Below, one piece after another: positions 8,535 through 17,020 of a DNA stretch of 64,000 nt. The notes beneath the pieces are model-generated. The model worked only from the letters and a program-made list of their open reading frames with translations. It was not told the DNA's origin and ran no database searches. This stretch comes from Phycisphaerae bacterium (GTDB lineage: Bacteria; Planctomycetota; Phycisphaerae; Phycisphaerales; UBA1924). The first letter of the stretch is position 1. Each line of letters starts with the position of its first letter. The translations under genes and the position numbers were made by a program. The DNA lies in NCBI GenBank assembly GCA_002706885.1, contig PAKY01000006.1, forward strand, positions 48,421 to 112,420. Direction: 5' to 3'.

Positions 8535-9515
8535 ATGACAGAGCCTTCCACGACCGCGCCGATCGTCGCCATCACGCGTGCTGTGCCGGGTGTCGCAGAG
8601 GTTCCAGGCGCGGATGTCCGCGTCCTCGGAGCCGGTCATCCGAAGCGAGATGACCTGCTCCAATTCGTTCGCGGCGCGAGCGTCGTCGTGAGCATGTTCA
8701 GTGACCGCGTGGACGCGGAACTGCTTGACGCCGCGGGCGACGGCCTCCGAGGCGTCTGCAATTTCGCTGTTGGGCACAACAACATCGATCTCACGGCATG
8801 CGAGGAACGTGGCGTGACCGTCACCAATACGCCGGACGCCGTGACCGAGGGCACCGCGAACATCGCCTGGTCGCTGGTGCTCGCCGTGGCGAGGCGTGTG
8901 GTGGAGGGCGATCGGTATGTGCGCACAGGGGCGTGGGAGCGGGGCGGCCCGCTTGGAATGGGTGACTTTCTGGGGATGGATCTGACCGGTAAGACGCTGC
9001 TCGTCGTCGGAGCGGGGCGGATCGGACTGGCCGTCGCCCATCGGGCGAGAGCCCACGGCATGCGCACCCTCTATGTCGCGCGGTCTCGAAAGTGGGCGTT
9101 CGAACTCGCTCCGGTGGCGGGGGAGTGGGTCAGCCTGGAGGAGGGGCTGAAGCGCGCGGACGTCGTGAGCCTCCATACCCCGCTGACGGACCAGACGCGA
9201 CATCTGATCGGGGCGTCGGAACTGGCTCTCCTGAAGGAAACTGCGATCCTCGTCAACACCGCCCGAGGCCCGGTCGTCGACGAAGCCGCTCTGGTCGAGG
9301 CGTTGCGTGCGAAGCGACTGTTTGGCGCGGGGCTCGATGTCCTCGAAGACGAGCCGCGAGGAGCGGCGGGCCTGTTCGAGTTGGACAGCGTCGTGCTGAC
9401 ACCCCACATCGGGTCGGCCGAGCGGCGGTACCGCGAGGCGATGACCGCGATGGTGTGCGAGAACGCCGACGCCATCCTAAATGGCCGGCAGCCGCCCAAT
9501 CTCGTGAGCCGATAG
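8535..9515 (+). CDS. D-2-hydroxyacid dehydrogenase (NAD(P)-dependent)
   Basis: Reversible oxidation of D-2-hydroxy acids such as glycerate, glyoxylate/glycolate or lactate. The 326-residue protein has the Rossmann motif GAGRIGLAVA (about residue 155), the substrate loop NFAVGHNNIDL, the catalytic Arg in VNTARGPVVDE, Glu in LDVLEDEP and His in LTPHIGSAE. This motif set suits glyoxylate/hydroxypyruvate reductases, but substrate cannot be fixed from sequence alone. ATG 8535 is used; an upstream in-frame stretch to 8385 overlaps the HU promoter region. The stop is four bases from the stop of the convergent protease gene. Confidence 0.9.
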   Translation: MTEPSTTAPIVAITRAVPGVAEVPGADVRVLGAGHPKRDDLLQFVRGASVVVSMFSDRVDAELLDAAGDGLRGVCNFAVGHNNIDLTACEERGVTVTNTPDAVTEGTANIAWSLVLAVARRVVEGDRYVRTGAWERGGPLGMGDFLGMDLTGKTLLVVGAGRIGLAVAHRARAHGMRTLYVARSRKWAFELAPVAGEWVSLEEGLKRADVVSLHTPLTDQTRHLIGASELALLKETAILVNTARGPVVDEAALVEALRAKRLFGAGLDVLEDEPRGAAGLFELDSVVLTPHIGSAERRYREAMTAMVCENADAILNGRQPPNLVSR

Positions 9516-9519
9516 CGCT

Positions 9520-10440
9520 TCAGTCGCGATCGCGATTCGAACCCTTGCCCGGCTCGAACCAGACCACGCCCCGCGGGCCGTCGATGACGAGCACACCGCC
9601 GGCGAGGGCAGCGGAACCGACGCGCGGTAGGCCGGCGGTCTCTCCCACGATCGGGTTGGTGAACGTTGCGCCCCCGAATTTGGCGACGCCCTTGAGCGTT
9701 GCCTCCCTCGATCGATGGGCGCCACCGACACCTCGAACGAGGGCGCCGTCACGGACGGGCCCATTTAACGGAAGCTGCTCGACGCTTGCGACCGCGAACG
9801 GGCCATCGGATCCAGTGTCGACCACAGCCCGTGTGCGTTGGCCCGCGAGTTCGATGACGGTGATGGCGATGTCGCCCGGGACGAGCCGAGCGCCGGCGTT
9901 GACATCGCGAGCGGGCGACGCGGACGGCGGGTCGATCCGGATCGTGCGATCGGCAAAGTCAAACGTGGTGACCGCCGAGCGGAGGACGTCCCAGCCGAGG
10001 AGGCCGTCGATGTCGTCGCCGAGGACGCGTTGGATCTGGGCAAGGTCGAGCAGCGGGGCTCTGAGGTCGGTCGCCTCGAAGGCGCCGACGGTCAGGCTCT
10101 TGACCTCGAGGTAGCTGGAGAGGCGGACGATCTCGCCGTTGGCGGATCGGACCCGATCTCGGGTGCTCCGGAGGTTCTTCCTTGGGAACTGACGCGCGAC
10201 GTCGTCATCGAGGAAGGTCCGGGCGGCGCCGGTGTCGACAAGCAGGCGAAGGGGCCCTGATTCGGTGTGGGCCTCGATGACGAAGAACAGGCCGAGGCGG
10301 TCGAAACGCAGTGGCTTCGGCGTGGTGGCAAGGTTGACGGTGGTTGGCTCACGCGCCGACTGCGACGAGCAGGCCGCGAGACCGAGGGCCGTGGCGACGG
10401 TCGCGGCGAACGGCAGCGCGACTCGGGCTACGGGTTTCAT
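9520..10440 (-). CDS. Lipoprotein with two retropepsin-like aspartyl protease domains
   Basis: A 306-residue protein with a lipoprotein signal (VATALGLAAC, lipobox LAAC). Two aspartyl protease half-domains follow, each with an active-site triad: LLVDTGAART (Asp about 69) and AVVDTGSDGP (Asp about 214), each with a downstream hydrophobic-Gly strand (DGLLGWDVL, GVLVIDG). A single chain with two DTG motifs resembles pepsin-like or duplicated retropepsin-like bacterial proteases (gag-polyprotein putative aspartyl protease). Likely periplasmic and membrane-anchored. ATG 10440 overlaps the TGA of the TSCPD gene by 4 nt, so the two are translationally coupled. Confidence 0.85.
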   Translation of the reverse strand: MKPVARVALPFAATVATALGLAACSSQSAREPTTVNLATTPKPLRFDRLGLFFVIEAHTESGPLRLLVDTGAARTFLDDDVARQFPRKNLRSTRDRVRSANGEIVRLSSYLEVKSLTVGAFEATDLRAPLLDLAQIQRVLGDDIDGLLGWDVLRSAVTTFDFADRTIRIDPPSASPARDVNAGARLVPGDIAITVIELAGQRTRAVVDTGSDGPFAVASVEQLPLNGPVRDGALVRGVGGAHRSREATLKGVAKFGGATFTNPIVGETAGLPRVGSAALAGGVLVIDGPRGVVWFEPGKGSNRDRD

Positions 10441-10832
10441 GCGTTGTCCGAGAGGGATGCGCGGGACGGGCCGCCGCGGTCGACCGAACTGTAGTTGATT
10501 TCGAGGTAGCGGGCAACGTAATCAACGATGGACTCGGCTTCGGGGATGTCGGGATTGCGGGTAACGCCCATGGGCTCGAAGCGCATTCCCTTGAAGCGGT
10601 GGACGGCGTCGGAGACGCTGAGGCCGTGTTGGATGGCGAGGCTGAATCCGAGGCAGAAGGCCTGACAGAAGCCGCTGATCGCGGAGCCTTCCTTGCTGAT
10701 CTTGATGAAGATCTCGCCGACGCGTCCGTCCTCGTAGAAGCCGATGGTGAGGTAGCCCTCGTGCCCGGCGATCCAGAACTTATGGGTCAGGGACTCGCGG
10801 GTGAGGGGCAGCGTCCTTCTGGTGGCGAGCAT
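10437..10832 (-). CDS. TSCPD domain protein (class II ribonucleotide reductase C-terminal-like)
   Basis: A 131-residue protein with the TSCPD domain: HKFWIAGHEGYLTIGFYEDG, then EIFIKISKEGSAISGFCQAF and DAVHRFKGMRFEPMG. The domain occurs at the C-terminus of B12-dependent ribonucleotide reductases and as the separate NrdJb subunit; as a free protein its role is not settled. A helical tail (PEAESIVDYVARYLEINY) is similar to the end of such subunits. No reductase large subunit is nearby. Its stop overlaps the start of the aspartyl protease gene (ATGA). Confidence 0.82.
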   Translation of the reverse strand: MLATRRTLPLTRESLTHKFWIAGHEGYLTIGFYEDGRVGEIFIKISKEGSAISGFCQAFCLGFSLAIQHGLSVSDAVHRFKGMRFEPMGVTRNPDIPEAESIVDYVARYLEINYSSVDRGGPSRASLSDNA

Positions 10833-11079
10833 CGCGTGCGGATCCTTCCGGGTTGTCGATGTCTGGGGCGGGCGATCTGCGACGCGATGGGCCGCGTCGG
10901 AGCGGGGCGTGAGCCGACCCGCCGGGTCAGGTTATCGGCGGCGGCTTTTCGGCGCCTCAACTTTCGGACGGAAAAGACGGGCGCGGCTCGCGCGGGTTGG
11001 GTTGGCGGCGCGGGGGCGCGGGTCGGGGCGGGACGTTCCTTCGTTTGCTTGGGGGGGGGAAGGGCGCCATACTTGTGAT
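10833..11079. other. Intergenic region with a nine-G run
   Basis: 247 bases between the divergent TSCPD gene and a possible small gene at 11080. It is GC-rich and holds an uninterrupted run of nine Gs at 11051-11059. No paired promoter boxes or repeats are convincing. If the small gene at 11080 is not real, the empty stretch extends to secA at 11575. Confidence 0.4.
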
Positions 11080-11442
11080 GTGAGTCCGTCTCGATATTCG
11101 GCATCGAAATCGTCGTCGAACGCGACGCGCCACGCGCTTGGGAGCGCGGCGGTTGTCGTGCTGGCGTTGCTCTTCGTCCCGACCGGGGCGGCCAGCGCGG
11201 CGACGGCGTTCGAGGGCGCTCTGGCAGTGTCAGGGTCGGCATGCGTGCGTCTCGCGGTGCGAGCGTGCGAGGCGCTGGTCCGGTCGGACGTCGAAGGCGA
11301 GCGACAGGACGGCTCTGAAGGCTATCGCCTCGTGCGGGGCGGTCAGGCGGTTGTCCGCGATGTTCAGATCGAGTCGTCGATCTGGGCTCGTACGGGGCGG
11401 CGCGCGTGCTCGCACGACGTCTCGCCGCCCGCCGTTGCGTGA
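11080..11442 (+). CDS. Possible small exported protein, unknown
   Basis: A 120-residue frame that would start at GTG 11080. It contains a basic, Ser-rich lead and a good hydrophobic signal segment (LGSAAVVVLALLFVPTGAAS) with an Ala-Ser-Ala cleavage-like site. The rest is Arg/Ala/Val-rich without a recognised domain, with four cysteines. Third codon positions are mostly G or C, as in neighbouring genes, but no ribosome binding site is clear. It may be a real secreted peptide or a chance frame upstream of secA. Confidence 0.38.
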   Translation: MSPSRYSASKSSSNATRHALGSAAVVVLALLFVPTGAASAATAFEGALAVSGSACVRLAVRACEALVRSDVEGERQDGSEGYRLVRGGQAVVRDVQIESSIWARTGRRACSHDVSPPAVA

Positions 11443-11574
11443 TCCCGACGACTCCTCTCTTGCCGCGGCGCGGATCAGTCTTGATTCAGGCCCGCGGAGT
11501 GTTCGAATCCCATCACGCGATTTTCCGCCCGCGTCGCTCGATCGATGCGCGGCGCCTTCCAAGAAGGCTCGATC

Positions 11575-14500
11575 ATGGCATCCAATTCCGATATCCCGGT
11601 TCTCGGACCGATTCTCAGCAAGCTGTTCGGTTCGCGCAACGATCGGTTCGTCAAGCGGTACACCCAGCGCGTCGAGGAAATCGGCGCCCTGGAAGACGAG
11701 ATGCGTGCGATGACCGACGCGCAGCTTCGCGAGCGGTTGGTCGAACTCCGCGGGCAGCATGACGACGGGGCAAAGACCGAGGACCTGCTTGTCCCGACGT
11801 TCGCGACAGCCCGCGAGGCGATGGACCGGCATGTCGGTATCCGGAGCATCTTCAACCCCGATCGGGCCTTCGACGCGGGGCGGCTGAATCAGTCGGCTCG
11901 GAAGCTCTTCGACCAGACCGCCGAGGCGATCGCGGCCTTCGACCTTTCGGTCGAGGACGAGCGGTTCCTGGGCAACCCCGAGCCGGTAGCGGCGTGGCGC
12001 AGGGTGGACATCCCCGCGGCGCTGTATGAGGCGGTTCGGGAGCTGTATCCGGAGAGCCGTCCACCGTTCCGGGCGAGGCCGTTCGACGTGCAGCTCATCG
12101 GCGCGATGGTGCTCAGCCAGGGCAAGATCGCGGAGATGAAGACGGGCGAGGGCAAGACGATCGTCGCGCCGCTCGCGGCGATCCTGGCGAGCGTGCAGCG
12201 CATGCAGGTGCACGTGGTGACGGTCAACGACTACCTCGTGCAGCGCGACCGCGACTGGACGGCGCCGTTCTTTGAGGGGCTCGGCCTGAGCGTCGGGGCC
12301 ATCCACCCCTCGCACCAGCAGCCGGAGGACATGAAGCGCAGGATGTACCGCTGCGACGTCGTGTACGGAACGACCAGCGAGTTCGGTTTCGACTACCTCC
12401 GCGACAACATGAAGCGGAGCGTCGAGCAGCAGGTCCAGCGGAAGCGGCAGTTCGCGATCGTGGACGAGGTGGACAGTGTCCTGATCGACGAGGCGAGGAC
12501 GCCGCTGATCATCTCCGGCGCGGCCCACGACGACCAGCCCCGCTACGAGCTCGCCGATGGGCTGGCGCGGCAGATCGTGGACAAGCAGCGTCCGTGGCAG
12601 AACGCCGAGGACGAGGTCACCCGCTGCAAGGAGACGATCAAGGGTCTCGAGGGTGACATCCGCCAGGCGCGGGACAAGTCTGAAACGCCGACGCTGCAGT
12701 CGAAACTCAACGACGCCAAGTCCAGGCTCCCCGGGCTCGAGCGTCAGCGCGACACGCACACGCAGTACTTCGAGCTCAAGCCCGAGCGGAAGAGCGCCCA
12801 TCTGACGCACGACGGCATCGCGGAGGCGCAGCGCCTCGCGGGGGTCGGATCGTTCTATGTGGATGACAATCAGGACATTCCCCACCTGCTCGAGCAGGCG
12901 GTGCGGGCGCACGCGATCTATGAGCGCGACAAGGACTACATCGTGATGAACGTGCCGGATCGCATGAGCGGGAAGGCCGACCCGAGCATCGTGATCGTGG
13001 ACCAGAACACGGGGCGTCCGATGATCGGTCGCCAGTGGTCGGACGGGCTGCATCAGGCGATCGAGTGCAAGGAACGCGTGCCGATCAAGCAGGAGACGCA
13101 GACGGTCGCGACGGTGACCGTGCAGAACTTCTTCAAGATGTACAAGCGTCTGAGCGGCATGACCGGAACGGCGGACACAGAGGCGCAGGAGTTCAACGAC
13201 ATCTACGGCCTGGACGTCGTGAGCATTCCGACGAACCTGCCGATGGTGCGCGACGACCGGGACGACCTCATGTTCCTTCGCATGAAGGACAAGTGGGAGG
13301 CGATCGTTGACGAGGTGAAGGCATTCCACGACGTCGGGCGCCCGGTGCTCGTGGGCACGACGAGCGTCGAGAAGAGCGAGATGCTCAGCCAGATGCTCTC
13401 ACGGAAGCACCAGGTCGAGCACAGCGTCCTCAACGCGAAGCAGCACGAGAAGGAGGCGAACGTCGTCGAGGACGCTGGCCAACTCGGCGCGGTCATGATC
13501 GCGACGAACATGGCGGGCCGCGGCACGGACATCCGTCTCGGGACGTCGTCCCGGGAGGAACTGCTCACGCACTGGCTGAAGCGCGGGCTCGCGAGCCGGA
13601 AACTCACGGTTGACGCGAGCGACGAGGCCCTTCGCGAGGACGTGTTCCGAAAGATCGCTCCTCAGCACATCGAGGGGATGAAGAAGCGCGAGGCGGAGGA
13701 GATGGACTTCGAGGAGCTCGAGCTCCAGCTCCTGCGCCACTGGGCCGAGCACTACACGCTCGAGAGCGAGAAGGCGATCGGGTCGATGGACCGAGACTCG
13801 CTCATGTCGATGCTTGACGCGACCGGGCGGTTCCTCCTCCACCGGATCCGCTGGTTCAGCAACGTCGAGGACATGGGCGGTCTGCACGTCATCGGCACGG
13901 AGCGGCATGAGAGCCGGCGGATCGACAACCAGCTCCGCGGCCGCGCGGGTCGCCAGGGCGACAACGGGTCGAGCCGTTTCTACGTCTCGCTCGAGGACGA
14001 CCTGATGAAGATGTTCGCGGGGGAGACGACGCAGCGACTCCTGGCCCGGATGGGGATGAAGGAGGGAGACGCGATCGAGCACCCGTGGCTGAGCAAGAAC
14101 GTTGAACGCGCTCAGCGGAAGGTGGAAGAACGGAACTTCCAGATCCGAAAGAACATCCTCGAGTACGACGAGGTGATGGAGCACCAGCGTCAGCGGTTCT
14201 ACGGGCTTCGTCAGCGGGTGCTCGAGGGACGTGACGTCAAGGGGTTGATCTTCGACTACATCGAGGATGCCGTTGGCGACGCGGTGGGGGAGATGCTCGA
14301 CCCGGAATTCCCCGCTCAGCGCGCGGCGGAATATGCGAAGGAAGCGCTCGATTGCTCGATCGAGCCGGAGAAGCTCCGCGGCAAGGAGCTGAACGAGATG
14401 GAGGCCGCGATCCGCAAGCTCGCGCGGGCGGACGTGGCGCACATGATCAATGTGACGCTTGGCGAGTACATGCCCGTCGAGGGCAGCGAGGTCAGCGTGG

Positions 14501-15735
14501 ACTTCGACTCGGCCGGGCTCGTCCGTTGGGCGAAGAACCGCTTCGGGATCGAGATCGACGCGGGCGAACTCCGTGAGGGCGGCGCCGCCGAGCGGCGGGC
14601 GGTTCAGACGCGGCTCGAGGAGGCCGCGTTCGAATCGATCGAGAACTCGGATCTGTCGGGTCTCGAGAAGTTCGTTGTGAAGAACTACGGCGCGCATGAG
14701 CTCGCGGCGTGGTGCGAGCGGAAGTTCGGGTTCACCGTCGACGTTGACGAGATCGTCCGCGCCAAGGCGTCGGAGGAGCGTTGGCCGGGCGATCCGATCC
14801 TCGAGAAGGCTCGCGAGCTGTACCGCCGCCGGGAGATCGAGTACCCGGTCGACTTCACGCTCGAAACTGTCATGATGATCGTCCGTCAGGCGCCGGACCA
14901 GGCGTTCGGTCAGTTGCAGCAGTGGGCGTCGCGTCGGCACAACGAGCAGATCGATCTCGACGAGATCAAGCGGACGCCTCCGCAGCGGATCCGCGAGCGG
15001 TTCGTCGCGATGCAGGAGCGGTTCGTCGACGACGATGCGATTTCGAAGTCGATCGATGACGCGCTCGCGTTCGATGACGACAAGGCTCTCGACGCGCACC
15101 TGACCGAGCGGTTCGGCGTCGGGCTGACCGATCGGATGCGGTATCTCGAGGGGACGGAGCGAGAGGACGCGATCCGGGCGCGCGTCGAGAACATCCTTCG
15201 CCCCGAGCTCCTGTTCTTTGAGCGGAGCATCCTTCTCGATCTGCTTGATCAGTCGTGGAAGGACCACCTCTACGCGATGGACCAACTCCGCGACACGATC
15301 GGCTTCCGCGCCTTCAGCCAGCAGGACCCGCGGATCCAGTACAAGCGCGAGGGCTCGGAGCTGTTCAACGGAATGCTCGACTCCGTTCGTGATCGACTGA
15401 CGGACCTGATCTTCAAGGCCCGGATCTCGCCGCAGGCGGCGATGCAGCAGATGCGTCAGGACGGTCGACTCCCGACGAGGCGCCCCGCAGCGCCGCAGGG
15501 CGTCGGCCCGGCACGCGCGCCCGGGGGCGGCGCCATGCTGGGCGGCGTTGCGGCTGGTGGCGGTGGATCGATCATGGGACCGGGGCTCCCGATGGGGGCG
15601 GCGGCCCGTCCGACACCCGAGGCGCCGACGCGGACGAACGGCGAGGAAGCATCCGAGTCGCCGAGCGCAACGGAGCAGATGGAGGCGGCAAAGGCCGCGA
15701 AGGCGGCCGATCGCGGGAAGGAGCGGACGCGGTGA
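11575..15735 (+). CDS. secA: Preprotein translocase ATPase SecA, very long form
   Basis: Motor that drives unfolded proteins through SecYEG. All DEAD-motor motifs are present: Walker A EMKTGEGKT (about residue 187), FDYLRDNM, Walker B-like IVDEVDSVLIDEARTPLI (about 296), SGMTGTADTEAQEF, ATNMAGRGTDIRLG (about 645), RGRAGRQGDNGSSRF (about 790) and the helical scaffold WKDHLYAMDQLRDTIGFRA (about 1228). It is 1386 residues against about 900 in E. coli. Extra sequence includes a charged coiled stretch around residues 340-400 and several hundred residues between the motor and the WKDHLY block. The tail is Pro/Gly/Ala-rich and lacks the zinc-binding CxC...CH motif. ATG 11575 follows AAGAAGG. Confidence 0.96.
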   Translation: MASNSDIPVLGPILSKLFGSRNDRFVKRYTQRVEEIGALEDEMRAMTDAQLRERLVELRGQHDDGAKTEDLLVPTFATAREAMDRHVGIRSIFNPDRAFDAGRLNQSARKLFDQTAEAIAAFDLSVEDERFLGNPEPVAAWRRVDIPAALYEAVRELYPESRPPFRARPFDVQLIGAMVLSQGKIAEMKTGEGKTIVAPLAAILASVQRMQVHVVTVNDYLVQRDRDWTAPFFEGLGLSVGAIHPSHQQPEDMKRRMYRCDVVYGTTSEFGFDYLRDNMKRSVEQQVQRKRQFAIVDEVDSVLIDEARTPLIISGAAHDDQPRYELADGLARQIVDKQRPWQNAEDEVTRCKETIKGLEGDIRQARDKSETPTLQSKLNDAKSRLPGLERQRDTHTQYFELKPERKSAHLTHDGIAEAQRLAGVGSFYVDDNQDIPHLLEQAVRAHAIYERDKDYIVMNVPDRMSGKADPSIVIVDQNTGRPMIGRQWSDGLHQAIECKERVPIKQETQTVATVTVQNFFKMYKRLSGMTGTADTEAQEFNDIYGLDVVSIPTNLPMVRDDRDDLMFLRMKDKWEAIVDEVKAFHDVGRPVLVGTTSVEKSEMLSQMLSRKHQVEHSVLNAKQHEKEANVVEDAGQLGAVMIATNMAGRGTDIRLGTSSREELLTHWLKRGLASRKLTVDASDEALREDVFRKIAPQHIEGMKKREAEEMDFEELELQLLRHWAEHYTLESEKAIGSMDRDSLMSMLDATGRFLLHRIRWFSNVEDMGGLHVIGTERHESRRIDNQLRGRAGRQGDNGSSRFYVSLEDDLMKMFAGETTQRLLARMGMKEGDAIEHPWLSKNVERAQRKVEERNFQIRKNILEYDEVMEHQRQRFYGLRQRVLEGRDVKGLIFDYIEDAVGDAVGEMLDPEFPAQRAAEYAKEALDCSIEPEKLRGKELNEMEAAIRKLARADVAHMINVTLGEYMPVEGSEVSVDFDSAGLVRWAKNRFGIEIDAGELREGGAAERRAVQTRLEEAAFESIENSDLSGLEKFVVKNYGAHELAAWCERKFGFTVDVDEIVRAKASEERWPGDPILEKARELYRRREIEYPVDFTLETVMMIVRQAPDQAFGQLQQWASRRHNEQIDLDEIKRTPPQRIRERFVAMQERFVDDDAISKSIDDALAFDDDKALDAHLTERFGVGLTDRMRYLEGTEREDAIRARVENILRPELLFFERSILLDLLDQSWKDHLYAMDQLRDTIGFRAFSQQDPRIQYKREGSELFNGMLDSVRDRLTDLIFKARISPQAAMQQMRQDGRLPTRRPAAPQGVGPARAPGGGAMLGGVAAGGGGSIMGPGLPMGAAARPTPEAPTRTNGEEASESPSATEQMEAAKAAKAADRGKERTR

Positions 15736-15780
15736 CCCGCGACTGGGTGTCGTCAGGGCCGCATCCGACGCGGCGAAGCG

Positions 15781-15796
15781 GCGTATCGGGATACGC
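15781..15796. promoter_or_regulatory. 16-bp perfect palindrome upstream of pseudopilin gene
   Basis: GCGTATC (15781-15787) and GATACGC (15790-15796) are exact inverted repeats with a two-base centre. They lie 50 nt upstream of the pseudopilin ATG and 46 nt after the secA stop. This could be an operator for a dimeric regulator. There is no T-run, so a terminator is less likely. Confidence 0.35.
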
Positions 15797-15845
15797 TGGC
15801 GGAGCCCGGCATGGCCAACCCGCTTCAAGGCATCAGGAGAACGGC

Positions 15846-16694
15846 ATGATGACCCCACGATCCCGGGCGTTCACGCTCATCGAACTGCTCACTGTGATCG
15901 TGATCATCTCGATCCTGCTGTCGATCGTCCTTGTGATCGCGGGTGGCGTTCGGTCGTCGGCGCAGACACGCCTGACCACGGATGTCATCCGCCAGGTGGA
16001 CGTCGGCGTCGAGAGCTTCATTGCCGAGGCGGGCGACCTGCCGCCGCCGGTCGTCCTCGCCGATGACCCCATGCCCGGTACCGACGCGTTGGCGGCGTAT
16101 CCGCTTGCTGACGCGATCGATGCGTCTGGCAGCGGATTCACAATCAACTCGATTGCATACTTCATCGTCGCGGCGGAGCGAGAGGGGCTCGATTCCCTTT
16201 TCAACGGGCTGCCGACGGGGCGTATCCGGCTCCACGACCCCGACATCGACGGCGGCGGCAATCAGCCAGAACTCCGCACGATCTTCGACGCCTGGGATCA
16301 ACCGCTTCGATTCGTCCACCCCGCCTTCGATGGCGTCGTGACGGACGAGATGATTCGCGGCGACAACGCCAACGCCGCGTCGCTCCCGGGCACGGACATC
16401 GAGGTCGTGGACTTCGCACAGACGAACATGAATCCGGGCGCATTGGGCACCAATTTCGCGTTGTCGCTGGGAGACTTCCCGGACAGCGTCCGGCTCCCGA
16501 CGACGGGCGGCGTGGATCCGACGAGGACGCCGATCCTGCGGATCCGACGCAACGCGGTCACCGATAGCGACGGGGGTCTCTGCGTGAACGGGCGACCGTA
16601 CATCTATTCCGCGGGCGATGACGGCGACCCGGCGACGGTCGAGGAGAGCAACGTCTACACGACCACGCCGCGGTTCCTCGTGACCGAGAACTGA
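15846..16694 (+). CDS. Type II secretion/type IV pilus-like pseudopilin
   Basis: A 282-residue protein with the prepilin N-terminal cleavage and methylation signature: RSRAFTLIELLTVIVIISIL, where cleavage is expected before the Phe and Glu is at mature position 5. The remaining 240 residues are an extracellular domain with negatively charged loops and no clear family match. Such solitary pseudopilins with large heads are abundant in planctomycetes and may form surface filaments or secretion pseudopili. ATG 15846 is preceded by AGGAG. No secretion machinery genes lie beside it; it follows secA by 110 nt. Confidence 0.85.
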   Translation: MMTPRSRAFTLIELLTVIVIISILLSIVLVIAGGVRSSAQTRLTTDVIRQVDVGVESFIAEAGDLPPPVVLADDPMPGTDALAAYPLADAIDASGSGFTINSIAYFIVAAEREGLDSLFNGLPTGRIRLHDPDIDGGGNQPELRTIFDAWDQPLRFVHPAFDGVVTDEMIRGDNANAASLPGTDIEVVDFAQTNMNPGALGTNFALSLGDFPDSVRLPTTGGVDPTRTPILRIRRNAVTDSDGGLCVNGRPYIYSAGDDGDPATVEESNVYTTTPRFLVTEN

Positions 16695-16724
16695 GGGGCC
16701 TCGAATTCCGGGCGGATATTGACC

Positions 16725-16753
16725 TTGGCGACGGCTCCGGGGTGGGCTACGAT
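16725..16753 (+). promoter_or_regulatory. Candidate sigma-70-type promoter for tRNA-Pro
   Basis: TTGGCG (16725-16730) and TACGAT (16748-16753) are separated by 17 bases, about 57 nt before the tRNA. The hexamers each match the consensus in four positions. This is the best paired match in the interval. Confidence 0.4.
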
Positions 16754-16809
16754 CGTCCTCGCGGTTCGACCGCGGCGGGGCGTTCCCGACGCTCCGAGGT
16801 TTCGAAGTA

Positions 16810-16883
16810 CGGGGTGTAGCGCAGCTTGGTAGCGCGTCTCGTTCGGGACGAGAAGGTCGGAGGTTCGAATCCTCTCACCCCGA
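16810..16883 (+). tRNA. tRNA-Pro (anticodon CGG)
   Basis: A complete 74-base cloverleaf: acceptor CGGGGTG/CACCCCG, D-arm GCGC...GCGC, anticodon stem TCTCG/CGAGA with loop TTCGGGA giving anticodon CGG (reads CCG), variable loop AGGTC, and T-arm GGAGG TTCGAAT CCTCT, with discriminator A. CCA is not encoded. A strong terminator follows 9 bases later. Confidence 0.97.
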
Positions 16884-16892
16884 TTGATACAG

Positions 16893-16934
16893 AACGCCTC
16901 GCGGGACATCAGCCTGCGGGGCGTTGTTCTTTTT
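16893..16934 (+). terminator. Rho-independent terminator after tRNA-Pro
   Basis: AACGCC (16893-16898) pairs with GGCGTT (16920-16925); the stem continues inward through CGC/GCG and GG/CC around a loop near ACATCAG. The run TTCTTTTT follows at 16927-16934. It sits just after the tRNA and would end its transcript. Confidence 0.75.
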
Positions 16935-17020
16935 GGCTTGGGAGAATCGAAAGTCGGGGCGCCTGATTGGCGTTATTCAGCATCGCCGAGCGGGTGGCTC
17001 GGCCAGTAGCATTTTCAGGC

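Noticed and set aside
11230..15858. Two long minus-strand frames (699 and 819 residues) opposite secA
   Set aside because: Antisense shadows of a GC-rich gene; the translations are Arg/Leu/Asp/His-rich without motifs, and secA is beyond doubt.
16655..16909. An 84-residue minus-strand frame containing GERIRTSDLLVPNETRYQAA
   Set aside because: It is the antisense of tRNA-Pro, a well-known false protein found in many annotations.
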